Of a stretch of DNA of 29,717 bases, positions 9,268 to 15,831 are shown in pieces. Position 1 is the first letter of the stretch; each line of letters starts with the position of its first letter. A program made the translations under genes and the position numbers. The notes beneath the pieces were generated by a model. The model did not search any database and was not told the origin of the DNA. It was given only the letters and a program-made list of their open reading frames with translations. The stretch is from Methylovulum sp. (GTDB lineage: Bacteria > Pseudomonadota > Gammaproteobacteria > Methylococcales > Methylomonadaceae): positions 1 through 29,717 of the forward strand of contig SCST01000055.1 of assembly GCA_004299465.1 (NCBI GenBank). Direction: 5' to 3'.

Positions 9268-9358
9268 GGTGGCTTTCCTACGCCGGTATTAACCGGGGTC
9301 AGGTTCAAAGGGTTTCTCTCAGCCTCACGATAATTCATGAAGCACCCCTAGCCTTTAC
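9268..9358 (-). promoter_or_regulatory. TPP riboswitch (THI element)
   Basis: On the minus strand the leader contains the conserved TPP aptamer strings in order: GGGGTGCTT, GGCTGAGA, ACCCTTTGAACCTGA, GGTTAATACCGG and CGTAGGAAAGCC. GGCT (9350-9353) can pair with AGCC (9271-9274) to close helix P1. It lies 40 bases upstream of the thiC ATG. I see no T-tract terminator between aptamer and gene, so control is more likely at the Shine-Dalgarno sequence (TTGGAGA, 9232-9238) than by termination; that mechanism is inference. Confidence 0.95.
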
Positions 9359-9380
9359 GGATGTCGAGCTAAGGTAAAGG
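9352..9380 (-). other. Inverted repeat overlapping riboswitch P1
   Basis: CCTTTAC (9352-9358) and GTAAAGG (9374-9380) are perfect complements separated by 15 bases, immediately upstream of the TPP aptamer in the thiC direction. One arm shares bases with the 5' side of P1. It could compete with the aptamer if transcription starts upstream of 9380, or it could simply lie in the promoter; neither is shown. Confidence 0.35.
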
Positions 9381-9642
9381 AAAATATTGCAGATTGCAAG
9401 CCGGGCCGGCGCTGTTGCGGCAATCGCCAGCCGGCGGTTAAGGCAATGAATGCTTTCAATAGGTGGTGTGTTAAAAACAGGGTTTAAAAATCAAATGCTT
9501 ATATATTGCTGCGGGGGGTAAAAAGGCTTTGGGTGTTGGACGCATGTTTTTTTACATGCACATGCCATTGATTCCTGGCCAGTAAAAAATGCTAAAATGC
9601 CGGTTTTGCCGTTTTCCGGCACTGCATACTATTAAAACGTTT
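9381..9642. other. Divergent intergenic region, thiC / glycosyltransferase
   Basis: No gene is seen here. Visible structure: GCATGT (9542-9547) with ACATGC (9554-9559) around a T6 loop, and TGCCGG (9598-9603) with CCGGCA (9616-9621) around a 12-base loop just before the glycosyltransferase start. The second hairpin lies inside the possible ATG-initiated extension of that gene, which is one reason to prefer the later start. No convincing paired -35/-10 boxes were found for either gene. Confidence 0.4.
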
Positions 9643-10374
9643 GTGAAAATTTCCATTGTTGTTCCTGTCTATAACGAAGCTGACAATATTATCCCTTTGC
9701 TTGATGAAATTGTCGTTGCGATGCGCCTGGCCGAAGCCTATGAAATTATCTATGTCGATGACGGCAGTAATGACCGGACGGCAGACGTCCTGGCGCAGGC
9801 GCTGCAAGACGTCGGCGCACTGAGGGTGATCCGGCATCAGCACAGCTGCGGACAAAGCACGGCAATCCATACGGGTATTAAGGCCGCTAATTACCCGTTG
9901 ATTGCTACATTGGATGGCGACGGCCAAAATGATCCGGCAGATATTCCTCGCCTGTATCAGGCCTTCATGCGGCAAAGACAAGCCATGAGCAATTTGGCGA
10001 TGGTGGCGGGCTGGAGAAATAAACGCCATGACTCGGCTTGGCGGCTGTTTTCATCCAAAGTGGCGAATACGGTCAGGGCCGCCTTGCTGGGGGATAAGAC
10101 GCCCGATAGCGGTTGCGGCTTGAAGCTCTTTTCCAGGGATGCTTTTTTGGACTTGCCTTATTTTGATCATATGCACCGCTTTTTGCCGGCATTGATATTG
10201 CGGGCCGGTGGCCAGGTCATTTCTGAACCCGTAAACCACCGGTCCAGGGTTAACGGCTATTCAAAATACGGTACTTTGGACCGGCTGGGCGTCGGGATTA
10301 CCGACTTATTGGGTGTCATCTGGTTACAGAAACGAGCAAAAATTGCAGAGGTAAAAGAAATTGAACATAGATAA
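9643..10374 (+). CDS. DPM1-like family 2 glycosyltransferase
   Basis: 243 residues from GTG 9643. A GT-A fold family 2 enzyme is indicated by SIVVPVYNEADNI at the start, the nucleotide-sugar site YVDDGSND (Asp 39-40) and the metal-binding ATLDGDGQNDPAD (Asp 91 and 93). This pattern is that of dolichyl/undecaprenyl-phosphate sugar transferases (DPM1/ArnC/GtrB group), which load a sugar on a polyprenyl phosphate at the inner membrane. It lacks the two C-terminal membrane helices of ArnC/GtrB. An ATG at 9589 would add 18 residues (MLKCRFCRFP...) that do not look conserved; neither start has a good Shine-Dalgarno. Its end overlaps the next gene by 14 bases, so the two are coupled. The sugar and acceptor cannot be told from sequence. 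Confidence 0.88.
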   Translation: MKISIVVPVYNEADNIIPLLDEIVVAMRLAEAYEIIYVDDGSNDRTADVLAQALQDVGALRVIRHQHSCGQSTAIHTGIKAANYPLIATLDGDGQNDPADIPRLYQAFMRQRQAMSNLAMVAGWRNKRHDSAWRLFSSKVANTVRAALLGDKTPDSGCGLKLFSRDAFLDLPYFDHMHRFLPALILRAGGQVISEPVNHRSRVNGYSKYGTLDRLGVGITDLLGVIWLQKRAKIAEVKEIEHR

Positions 10375-10645
10375 AGAAACCATTTGGATAGTCATCGGTT
10401 TTATTGGCCAGGCCTTGTTTTCCGCCCGCTTTATCGTGCAATGGTTAAAAAGTGAACGCGAAAAGAAAAGCGTTTTTCCGGTTGCCTTTTGGTATTTCAG
10501 TATTGCCGGCGGCATTACCTTGCTGACTTATGCCATTTACCGGCAAGACCCGGTTTTTATCGTCGGGCAATTAACCGGCCTGTTTATTTATTTTCGTAAC
10601 CTGTATTTTGTTGTTTACGAGCGAAAGCTGTTGCGTGCTGAATAG
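10361..10645 (+). CDS. Stand-alone LAB_N (lipid A synthesis N-terminal) membrane protein
   Basis: 94 residues, starting from TTG 10361 with AGAGG ten bases upstream; no ATG is available before the conserved part. The sequence matches the LAB_N domain found at the N terminus of some LpxB-type proteins and as free-standing small proteins: GFIGQALFSARFIVQWLKSE, then KSVFPVAFWYFSIAGG and GQLTGLFIYFRNLYFV. Three membrane helices are visible (about 7-25, 42-60 and 66-84). Free-standing LAB_N proteins commonly sit beside a DPM1-like glycosyltransferase, as here, and often an ArnT-like transferase, which is absent. A role in polyprenyl-linked glycan or lipid A modification is the usual suggestion, but the biochemical function is not established. 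Confidence 0.85.
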   Translation: MNIDKETIWIVIGFIGQALFSARFIVQWLKSEREKKSVFPVAFWYFSIAGGITLLTYAIYRQDPVFIVGQLTGLFIYFRNLYFVVYERKLLRAE

Positions 10646-10647
10646 GT

Positions 10648-11110
10648 TTAAACCGCATCGTAAAACGATGCACCGTTGGCTTTTTTGTGGTAAATCAGGT
10701 AATCGTCATTATCTGCTGCCGCTGTAGCGACGGCAAAGTGATCAAATTCTACAACCCTGCGCTTCTGGAAAATCTTGGGATCGGGCAAACTCTTTAAGGA
10801 TTTGGCTAAACATAACTTCCCTATGCAGCTTTAGCTTATTGTTCCCGCGTGGAGTGCAAGCTTCGCTTGCTCGGGCAGGCAAAGCCTGCACTCCTGGCTT
10901 CAGTTGCTGGTATAGATGTTCCGATGTATCCGAAAACAGTAGCGAATTGTCATCAAACGCTATGCCTAAAACTACGTCGGCCGGGATTTAAAAGATCGGC
11001 TTCGTGCGCGATCCGGTAACGGCAAAAAGCGACTTTGCCTTGCGCTTCCAAAGATGGCGTGACTCATCCAGGTTAAACAAGGCCCTGGATGAGATGGCTG
11101 CGATAAGTTT
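10648..11110 (-). pseudogene. Decayed stretch: 5'-nucleotidase-like and RTX-like remnants
   Basis: This fills the gap between the LAB_N gene and the next minus-strand gene. Right part (about 10895-11110): the frame reads KLIAAISSRALFNLDESRH, then about 20 unfamiliar residues, a TAA (10988-10990) and IPADVVLGIAFDDNSLLFSD. The first and last pieces match, from memory, the start and the later FDGDAVLFSDE-type block of bacterial cytosolic 5'-nucleotidases (NT5 family), which lie about 100 residues further apart in intact proteins, so a large internal deletion is inferred. Left part (about 10648-10825), in another frame: SLPDPKIFQKRRVVEF and AADNDDYLIYHKKANGASFY, then TAA. This resembles the C-terminal segment of haemolysin-type calcium-binding (RTX) proteins. 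A 44-base palindrome separates the parts. No intact gene remains. The NT5 match is better than the RTX one. Confidence 0.6.
10851..10894. repeat. 44-bp nested palindromic repeat
   Basis: Two 20-base arms (10851-10870 and 10875-10894) flank TCGG; 17 of 20 positions are Watson-Crick, and on the minus strand two of the other three are G-T pairs. Each arm is also a small hairpin: GCAAGC-TTC-GCTTGC (10856-10870) and GCAGGC-AAA-GCCTGC (10875-10889). The outer GGAGTGCA/TGCACTCC closes the whole. This looks like a REP/MITE-type dispersed element; no second copy is seen in the window. Confidence 0.75.
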
Positions 11111-11112
11111 CC

Positions 11113-11997
11113 TTAATGCTCGTCAAGCGTTTTTTCAACAGCGTTTACCATCGCCTCTTTGAGCATTTGAACCCATTCGCTGACTTTGCCCATGTCGGTT
11201 TTCATATCGGAAATCATCGTGTACAGCACGGCGCTAGACACCAGGATGGCGATGGCGAGGGCTAATGAGGCATAAGCTAGGCGTATTGCTGCCGATGACT
11301 GCGTTTGCAACTGGCTCAGCCGTTTTTCGATATAGGCTTGGTTGATTTGCAACTGCTCGATTACGGGGATGGCATTGCCGGTATCCGTTGTCTGCGCTTG
11401 TTTGAGCGGTTCGGGTTTTTTCCGCTGTACGACCGGTTCTTTGGCGATAGCGTCGATAATAGTGTCCGTGGACTGTTCGGCAATGACGGTGTCACCGGGT
11501 TTGCCCTGCATCGATTCGATGCTGGCGGGTTCCTCCGGTAGTACAACATCATTGATTGATTCGGGCGCCGGATCGATGCTGTGTCCGGGTTGGCGCACCG
11601 CAAGATAATCCGAAATAAATGCATCGACCTGGAAGCCTTCGGGGAGCGGCGCTTCTTCAGGCAAGGATTCGACCGTGAAAATGGCGTCATTTTGCTCGTC
11701 GACCACTATGCCGGCTCGGTGATCGATAAGGTCGGCGGGTTCGATAACGGGCTCGGCGGCGATAAACGGCGGTTGTTTGCCGGCGGCGTCAAAACCTGGA
11801 TCAGCCAGCAATTTGTCGATAGCATCTTCATCGTCGACGATATGATTAAGCGGGGTAATGGTCAGTCCCGTATCGTCGGGAATGGTTTGCAGGTCGGCCA
11901 AAAGCAAGTCATCTTCCCGTTCATTAGCGTCAGCAGCGAAATTATCCCAGCGCTCAGTTGAAAATCTATTGGTGGATTTTTTCATATTTAGGCTCAT
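11113..11997 (-). CDS. Acidic single-membrane-span protein, function unknown
   Basis: 294 residues; I do not recognise the family. The first 200 or so residues are acidic, proline-rich and of low complexity (for example VDDEDAIDKLLADPGFD, EEAPLPEG), suggesting a disordered cytoplasmic region. A likely coiled-coil piece (about 210-233, IEQLQINQAYIEKRLSQLQ) precedes a single membrane helix at about 240-262 (LAYASLALAIAILVSSAVLY) and a short 30-residue amphipathic tail. The topology is therefore close to tail-anchored. Two starts are possible, ATG 11997 and ATG 11985, neither with a clear Shine-Dalgarno. It diverges from the gcvR-like gene 64 bases away, and its stop is directly beside the decayed region. 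Coding is supported by its length and by protein-like composition with a defined TM segment, not by homology. Confidence 0.7.
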   Translation of the reverse strand: MSLNMKKSTNRFSTERWDNFAADANEREDDLLLADLQTIPDDTGLTITPLNHIVDDEDAIDKLLADPGFDAAGKQPPFIAAEPVIEPADLIDHRAGIVVDEQNDAIFTVESLPEEAPLPEGFQVDAFISDYLAVRQPGHSIDPAPESINDVVLPEEPASIESMQGKPGDTVIAEQSTDTIIDAIAKEPVVQRKKPEPLKQAQTTDTGNAIPVIEQLQINQAYIEKRLSQLQTQSSAAIRLAYASLALAIAILVSSAVLYTMISDMKTDMGKVSEWVQMLKEAMVNAVEKTLDEH

Positions 11998-12061
11998 GTA
12001 GCGTTAAGATAACGATAAAACCGTGTGGGCATATTTTCAGGTAAACAATTTCCTTTAAGCT

Positions 12062-12667
12062 ATGCTTTATGTCGTCAAGTTTCGCTCATTTGATGATAAA
12101 CTTCCAAAAAATATTTTTAATAAACTGCGAATTTATAACACAGTGCAATTAGCCATTACTGCTTTAGGCCACAATCAGATTAATTTTATTGCAGAGCTAT
12201 TACCCGCTGTACGCGACTGCAAATGCAATGTGCTGGAAATACGGGCTTCACGTCTCGCCCAGACGACGGCGGCCTATTTGCTGGTCCAGGGCAACTGGAA
12301 TCAAATCGCCAAGCTTGAAAATGCACTGGAGGTTCTGCAACGGCGTATGGAAATAAAAATCCATATTTTGCGGCCGGAGCAAAAAGAAAAAGCCAAGGAA
12401 TACGTGCCCTATTCGCTGGAAACGATTTCTGTGGACAGGGACAGCATCATGGAATCGGTTACGTCTTTCCTGATCGACCGGGAAATAGACATAGAGGAAA
12501 TGGCCGGTAGTTCCTATCTCGCGCCTTACGCGCAAAACCCGGTCTTCTCAAGCAAGTTTGTCATTTTAATCCCACCGCAACTCAATTTAATGTCACTGCG
12601 CGAAGAATTCCTGGATTTTTGCGACCAGTTAAACATAGATGCAATTCTCGAACCCATAAAACGATAG
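12062..12667 (+). CDS. GcvR-like ACT-domain protein
   Basis: 201 residues with two ACT-type modules, about 26-105 (VQLAITALGHNQINFIAELL, then RASRLAQTTAAYLLVQGNWNQI) and about 115-195 (ETISVDRDSIMESVTSFL). This arrangement matches the glycine cleavage system repressor GcvR group; in E. coli GcvR binds the activator GcvA and blocks gcvTHP expression when glycine is low. Position supports the call: bcp starts eight bases downstream, the same neighbour as in E. coli. The first ACT module lacks the usual aspartate after LG (ALGHNQINF where relatives read LGPDRPG), so ligand binding may differ. The first 25 residues look extra; a GTG at 12143 (Val 28) is an alternative start but lies too deep in the domain. 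I withhold the symbol because no gcvA or gcv gene is in view. Confidence 0.75.
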   Translation: MLYVVKFRSFDDKLPKNIFNKLRIYNTVQLAITALGHNQINFIAELLPAVRDCKCNVLEIRASRLAQTTAAYLLVQGNWNQIAKLENALEVLQRRMEIKIHILRPEQKEKAKEYVPYSLETISVDRDSIMESVTSFLIDREIDIEEMAGSSYLAPYAQNPVFSSKFVILIPPQLNLMSLREEFLDFCDQLNIDAILEPIKR

Positions 12668-12674
12668 GTTTCCA

Positions 12675-13157
12675 ATGACCCCAATAAGCGTTGGCTGTGC
12701 CGTGCCTGATTTTGAGCTGCCGTCTACCGGCGATACAACATTCAGGTTAGCGGATTTTCGCGGCAGCTATCTTGTGCTTTATTTTTATCCCAAAGACAAC
12801 ACGCCGGGTTGTATCCAGGAAGCCCAGGCTTTTCGCGATAATATCGACAAATTTACCGCATTAAACGTCGTTATCGTGGGCGTGTCGCGGGATACCGTGC
12901 GCGTTCATGAAGGCTTTAAAGCCAGGCAGGGCCTGCCTTTTGAATTGCTCTCGGACAATGAAGAAACATTGTGCGGCCTGTTTGATGTGATCAAGCTGAA
13001 AAGCATGTACGGCAAACAGGTGCGCGGCATAGAACGCAGCACCTTCCTGATCGACCCTGACGGTGTTCTGGTTCGTGAGTGGCGAAAAGTAAAAGTAAAA
13101 AGTCATAGCGACGAGGTGCTTGCCGCATTAGATGAACTTGCAGGGGCTAAGGCATGA
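12675..13157 (+). CDS. bcp: Thioredoxin-dependent peroxiredoxin, BCP/PrxQ family
   Basis: 160 residues. BCP reduces hydrogen and organic peroxides using thioredoxin. The active-site block YFYPKDNTPGC gives the peroxidatic cysteine at residue 46 with the supporting Thr 43 and Pro 39; the family arginine is found at Arg 123 region (RSTFLID). The usual resolving cysteine five residues after the peroxidatic one is absent (IQEAQ follows); the only other cysteines are Cys 8 and one in TLCGLFD, so this may act as a one-cysteine enzyme or use a different resolving residue. It is eight bases after the gcvR-like gene, and its stop overlaps the start of the PhoH-like gene as ATGA, so all three are likely one operon. 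Confidence 0.93.
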   Translation: MTPISVGCAVPDFELPSTGDTTFRLADFRGSYLVLYFYPKDNTPGCIQEAQAFRDNIDKFTALNVVIVGVSRDTVRVHEGFKARQGLPFELLSDNEETLCGLFDVIKLKSMYGKQVRGIERSTFLIDPDGVLVREWRKVKVKSHSDEVLAALDELAGAKA

Positions 13158-14572
13158 ATATCCAGACGACGCCCGATAAAAAACTGTTTGTGCTGGATAC
13201 GAATGTGTTGATGCACGATCCGGCCTGTATTTTCCGTTTTCAGGAACATGATTTGTTCATCCCGATGATTGTGCTAGAAGAGCTCGATCATGCGAAAAGA
13301 GGCGTCACCGAAGTGGCGCGCAATGTTAGGCAGGTCAGCCGCTTTCTCGATGAACTGATTCGCGGCGCCAACCAGCAATCGCTGAACGACGGCCTGCCGC
13401 TGTCGCGCATCGAACACGGGCCGAATGCCGACGGGCCGGAAAGCGCGGGGCGGTTGTATTTCCAGACCAGCGCGATGACGGCGCTGCTGCCGGACAGCAT
13501 GCCGGGCAATATTGCCGATAATTCGATACTTCGGGTCGTACTCGCGCTGACCAAGGAACTGCCTGATATTCACATCATCTTGGTGTCCAAGGATATCAAT
13601 ATGCGCATCAAGGCGGCGACGCTGGACCTGGTCGCCGAGGATTACCATAATGACCAGACGCTCGATGATATTGATTTGCTATACAGCGGGGCGACCGGGC
13701 TGGACAGCGATTTCTGGGATGAACACGGCACTAAAATGGAATCCTGGCAGGAAAAAGACCGGACGTTCTATAGGCTGGAAGACCCGCTGGTTGCCGAGTG
13801 GTATCCCAACCAGTATTTGTATATTGAAGATGACACCAATTTCGAAGCGATAGTCAGGAGTTGCGACGGTGAAATTGCGGTGCTGGAATTGGCGAGGGAT
13901 TACCGCTCCAAGCATAATAATGTCTGGGGGATTACCGCCAAGAATCGCGAGCAGAATTTTGCGTTGAATGTCCTGCTGGACCCTGAGATAGACTTTGTTA
14001 CGTTGCTGGGCACGGCCGGTACCGGCAAAACCTTGCTGGCGCTGGCGGCAGGTTTGGCGATGACCTTGGAGAAGAAACTGTACAACGAAATCGTCATGAC
14101 CCGCGAAACGGTGCCTATCGGTGAAGATATCGGTTTTTTGCCGGGTTCGGAAGAGGAAAAAATGGCGCCGTGGATGGGCGCGCTGATGGATAACCTGGAA
14201 TTGCTCGGCAGCCGTTCCGGGCAAAATGAATGGGAGCAGGGCGCGGCTAAAAATATCCTGATGAACCGCGTTAAAATCAGGTCGCTTAATTTTATGCGCG
14301 GGCGGACTTTCCTGAATCGTTTCCTGATTATCGATGAAGCCCAAAACCTGACGTCAAAGCAGATGAAAACCTTGATAACCCGTGCCGGTCCCGGCACAAA
14401 AATCATTTGTATCGGTAACCTGTCGCAAATAGACACGCCTTACTTAACGGCGACGACATCCGGTTTGACTTATGTCGTGGACCGCTTCAAAAACTGGCCT
14501 TACAGCGCGCATATCACGCTACGGCGGGGCGAGCGTTCGCGTCTGGCGGACTATGCGTCGGACACCTTATAA
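13154..14572 (+). CDS. PIN domain-PhoH ATPase fusion (PhoH2/YlaK type)
   Basis: 472 residues. The N-terminal PIN nuclease domain begins LFVLDTNVLMHDP, with acidic residues at Asp 15 and in EELDHAKRG; a linker follows, and the C-terminal PhoH-type ATPase carries Walker A GTAGTGKT (286-293) and Walker B FLIIDEAQ (DEAQ at 394-397). PhoH2 proteins have been described as sequence-specific RNA helicases and ribonucleases; in mycobacteria they pair with a small PhoAT antitoxin, which I do not see here. The start overlaps the bcp stop by four bases. The gene converges on the AI-2E permease with only six bases between the stop codons, leaving no room for a terminator outside the coding regions. Confidence 0.92.
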   Translation: MNIQTTPDKKLFVLDTNVLMHDPACIFRFQEHDLFIPMIVLEELDHAKRGVTEVARNVRQVSRFLDELIRGANQQSLNDGLPLSRIEHGPNADGPESAGRLYFQTSAMTALLPDSMPGNIADNSILRVVLALTKELPDIHIILVSKDINMRIKAATLDLVAEDYHNDQTLDDIDLLYSGATGLDSDFWDEHGTKMESWQEKDRTFYRLEDPLVAEWYPNQYLYIEDDTNFEAIVRSCDGEIAVLELARDYRSKHNNVWGITAKNREQNFALNVLLDPEIDFVTLLGTAGTGKTLLALAAGLAMTLEKKLYNEIVMTRETVPIGEDIGFLPGSEEEKMAPWMGALMDNLELLGSRSGQNEWEQGAAKNILMNRVKIRSLNFMRGRTFLNRFLIIDEAQNLTSKQMKTLITRAGPGTKIICIGNLSQIDTPYLTATTSGLTYVVDRFKNWPYSAHITLRRGERSRLADYASDTL

Positions 14573-14578
14573 GCGGTT

Positions 14579-15691
14579 TCAGTAATTCATATTGACGCCG
14601 CTGTCATCGATCCTGGGCCAGGCATTTAACACGGCTTTGACAACGGTGGCTAACGGGATAGCCAAAAAGACGCCCCAGAATCCCCATAAGCCGCCAAAAA
14701 ACAGGATGGCGATGATGATTGCAACGGCATGCAGGTTGACGGCCTCGGAGAATAATACCGGCACCAGCACGACGCCGTCCAAGGCCTGGATGATCGAATA
14801 GGCGATCAGCACGTACATAAAATCATCGCCGCCCAAGCCCCATTGTACGTAAGCGACAATCAACACCGGGAAGGTGACCAGGGTTGCGCCGACATAAGGG
14901 ATAATCACCGACAAGCCCATCAACACCGACAGCAACATCGCATAATTCAAGCTTAATGCCGCATAAGTGGCATAACTGGCCAGCCAGAGGATAAATACCT
15001 CGGCAAATTTACCGCGTACATAATTAGCTATCTGGGTATCGACCTCCTGCCAAACGCGTACCGTTAAATACTGGTCTTTAGGCATAAATTGTAACAGCCA
15101 CGACACCAGCAGCTCTTTATCTTTCAGGAAGAAAAACACCATCATCGGCACCAGGAACAGGTAAATCATCGCGCTGACCAGGCCTATGACAGAGGCCGCT
15201 GAGACGGATAGGATTTTTTCCCCGTAAGATAATAATTCGCTCTGAATAGAGAACATCATCTGGCTGATTTTGCTTTCCGAAATGAATTTTGGGTAAATTT
15301 TGGGCAGGCGCATGATTTCATGCTGCGCACTGTTGAGGATATTGGGGATACGCTGGACGAGTTCTACTGTTTGTTCTGAAACGATCGGTATTAAAAAAAA
15401 CAGTAAAAACCCCAGGCAGGCCATGAAGATTGAAAATACCAAGTAAACGGCCAGTAAACGCGGAATTTTGATTTTTTCGGCTTTGGCGACGATGCCTTCG
15501 AGTAAATAAGCCAGTACGATGGAGGTAAAAACAGGCATCAGCAAATTAGATAATGAGTAAATCAATATAAAACAGGTGGCCAGGATAAATGCCAGTGAAA
15601 CGGCTTGATGGTTCGGCAAGAAGCGCTGGAAGGATGTCCTGAAAAAACTTAGGTTTACGGACTCGTCTTGGGATTTGCTTGGGATCGTCAT
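14579..15691 (-). CDS. AI-2E family transporter (PerM-like permease)
   Basis: 370 residues, mostly membrane. Hydrophobic helices are evident at about 30-70 (VSLAFILATCFILIYS and LLMPVFTSIVLAYLL), 80-105, 160-190, and a cluster at 220-345 (LSVLMGLSVIIPYVGATLV, PVLIVAYVQWGLGG, AIIIAILFFGGLWGFWGVFLA). The PYVGA and GGLWGFWG motifs are typical of the AI-2E transporter family (PF01594), formerly UPF0118, which includes E. coli PerM, YdiK and TqsA, and some sodium/proton antiporters. The substrate is unknown; autoinducer-2 export is shown only for a few members. The ATG at 15691 has a weak Shine-Dalgarno. Transcribed away from the DHH gene, with which it shares a 140-base intergenic region. Confidence 0.92.
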   Translation of the reverse strand: MTIPSKSQDESVNLSFFRTSFQRFLPNHQAVSLAFILATCFILIYSLSNLLMPVFTSIVLAYLLEGIVAKAEKIKIPRLLAVYLVFSIFMACLGFLLFFLIPIVSEQTVELVQRIPNILNSAQHEIMRLPKIYPKFISESKISQMMFSIQSELLSYGEKILSVSAASVIGLVSAMIYLFLVPMMVFFFLKDKELLVSWLLQFMPKDQYLTVRVWQEVDTQIANYVRGKFAEVFILWLASYATYAALSLNYAMLLSVLMGLSVIIPYVGATLVTFPVLIVAYVQWGLGGDDFMYVLIAYSIIQALDGVVLVPVLFSEAVNLHAVAIIIAILFFGGLWGFWGVFLAIPLATVVKAVLNAWPRIDDSGVNMNY

Positions 15692-15773
15692 TAAATAACC
15701 GGCTGTTGAATTTTATTGATAACATAATATTTGATAGTTTACCTCCAATAACGCCTTTAACCCTATGATGATT

Positions 15774-15801
15774 TTGAATTACCTGATTGATCTCGTAAAA
15801 T
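15774..15801 (+). promoter_or_regulatory. Candidate promoter for the DHH-cysC pair
   Basis: TTGAAT (15774-15779), a 16-base spacer and TAAAAT (15796-15801) fit a sigma-70 promoter with four and five consensus matches. It lies 30 bases before the DHH gene start in the divergent gap. Pattern match only. Confidence 0.45.
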
Positions 15802-15831
15802 ACGCCAACCCCCTACAATCAGGATAAAAGT

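Noticed and set aside
9228..9338. N-terminal extension of ThiC by 37 residues in an open frame
   Set aside because: The extension is the reading of the TPP riboswitch; the ATG at 9227 has a good Shine-Dalgarno and matches the family start.
13154..14572. PhoH2 as a toxin of a toxin-antitoxin pair
   Set aside because: The gene is preceded by bcp with a 4-base overlap and no small antitoxin gene is seen; it fits the ordinary chromosomal PIN-PhoH protein.
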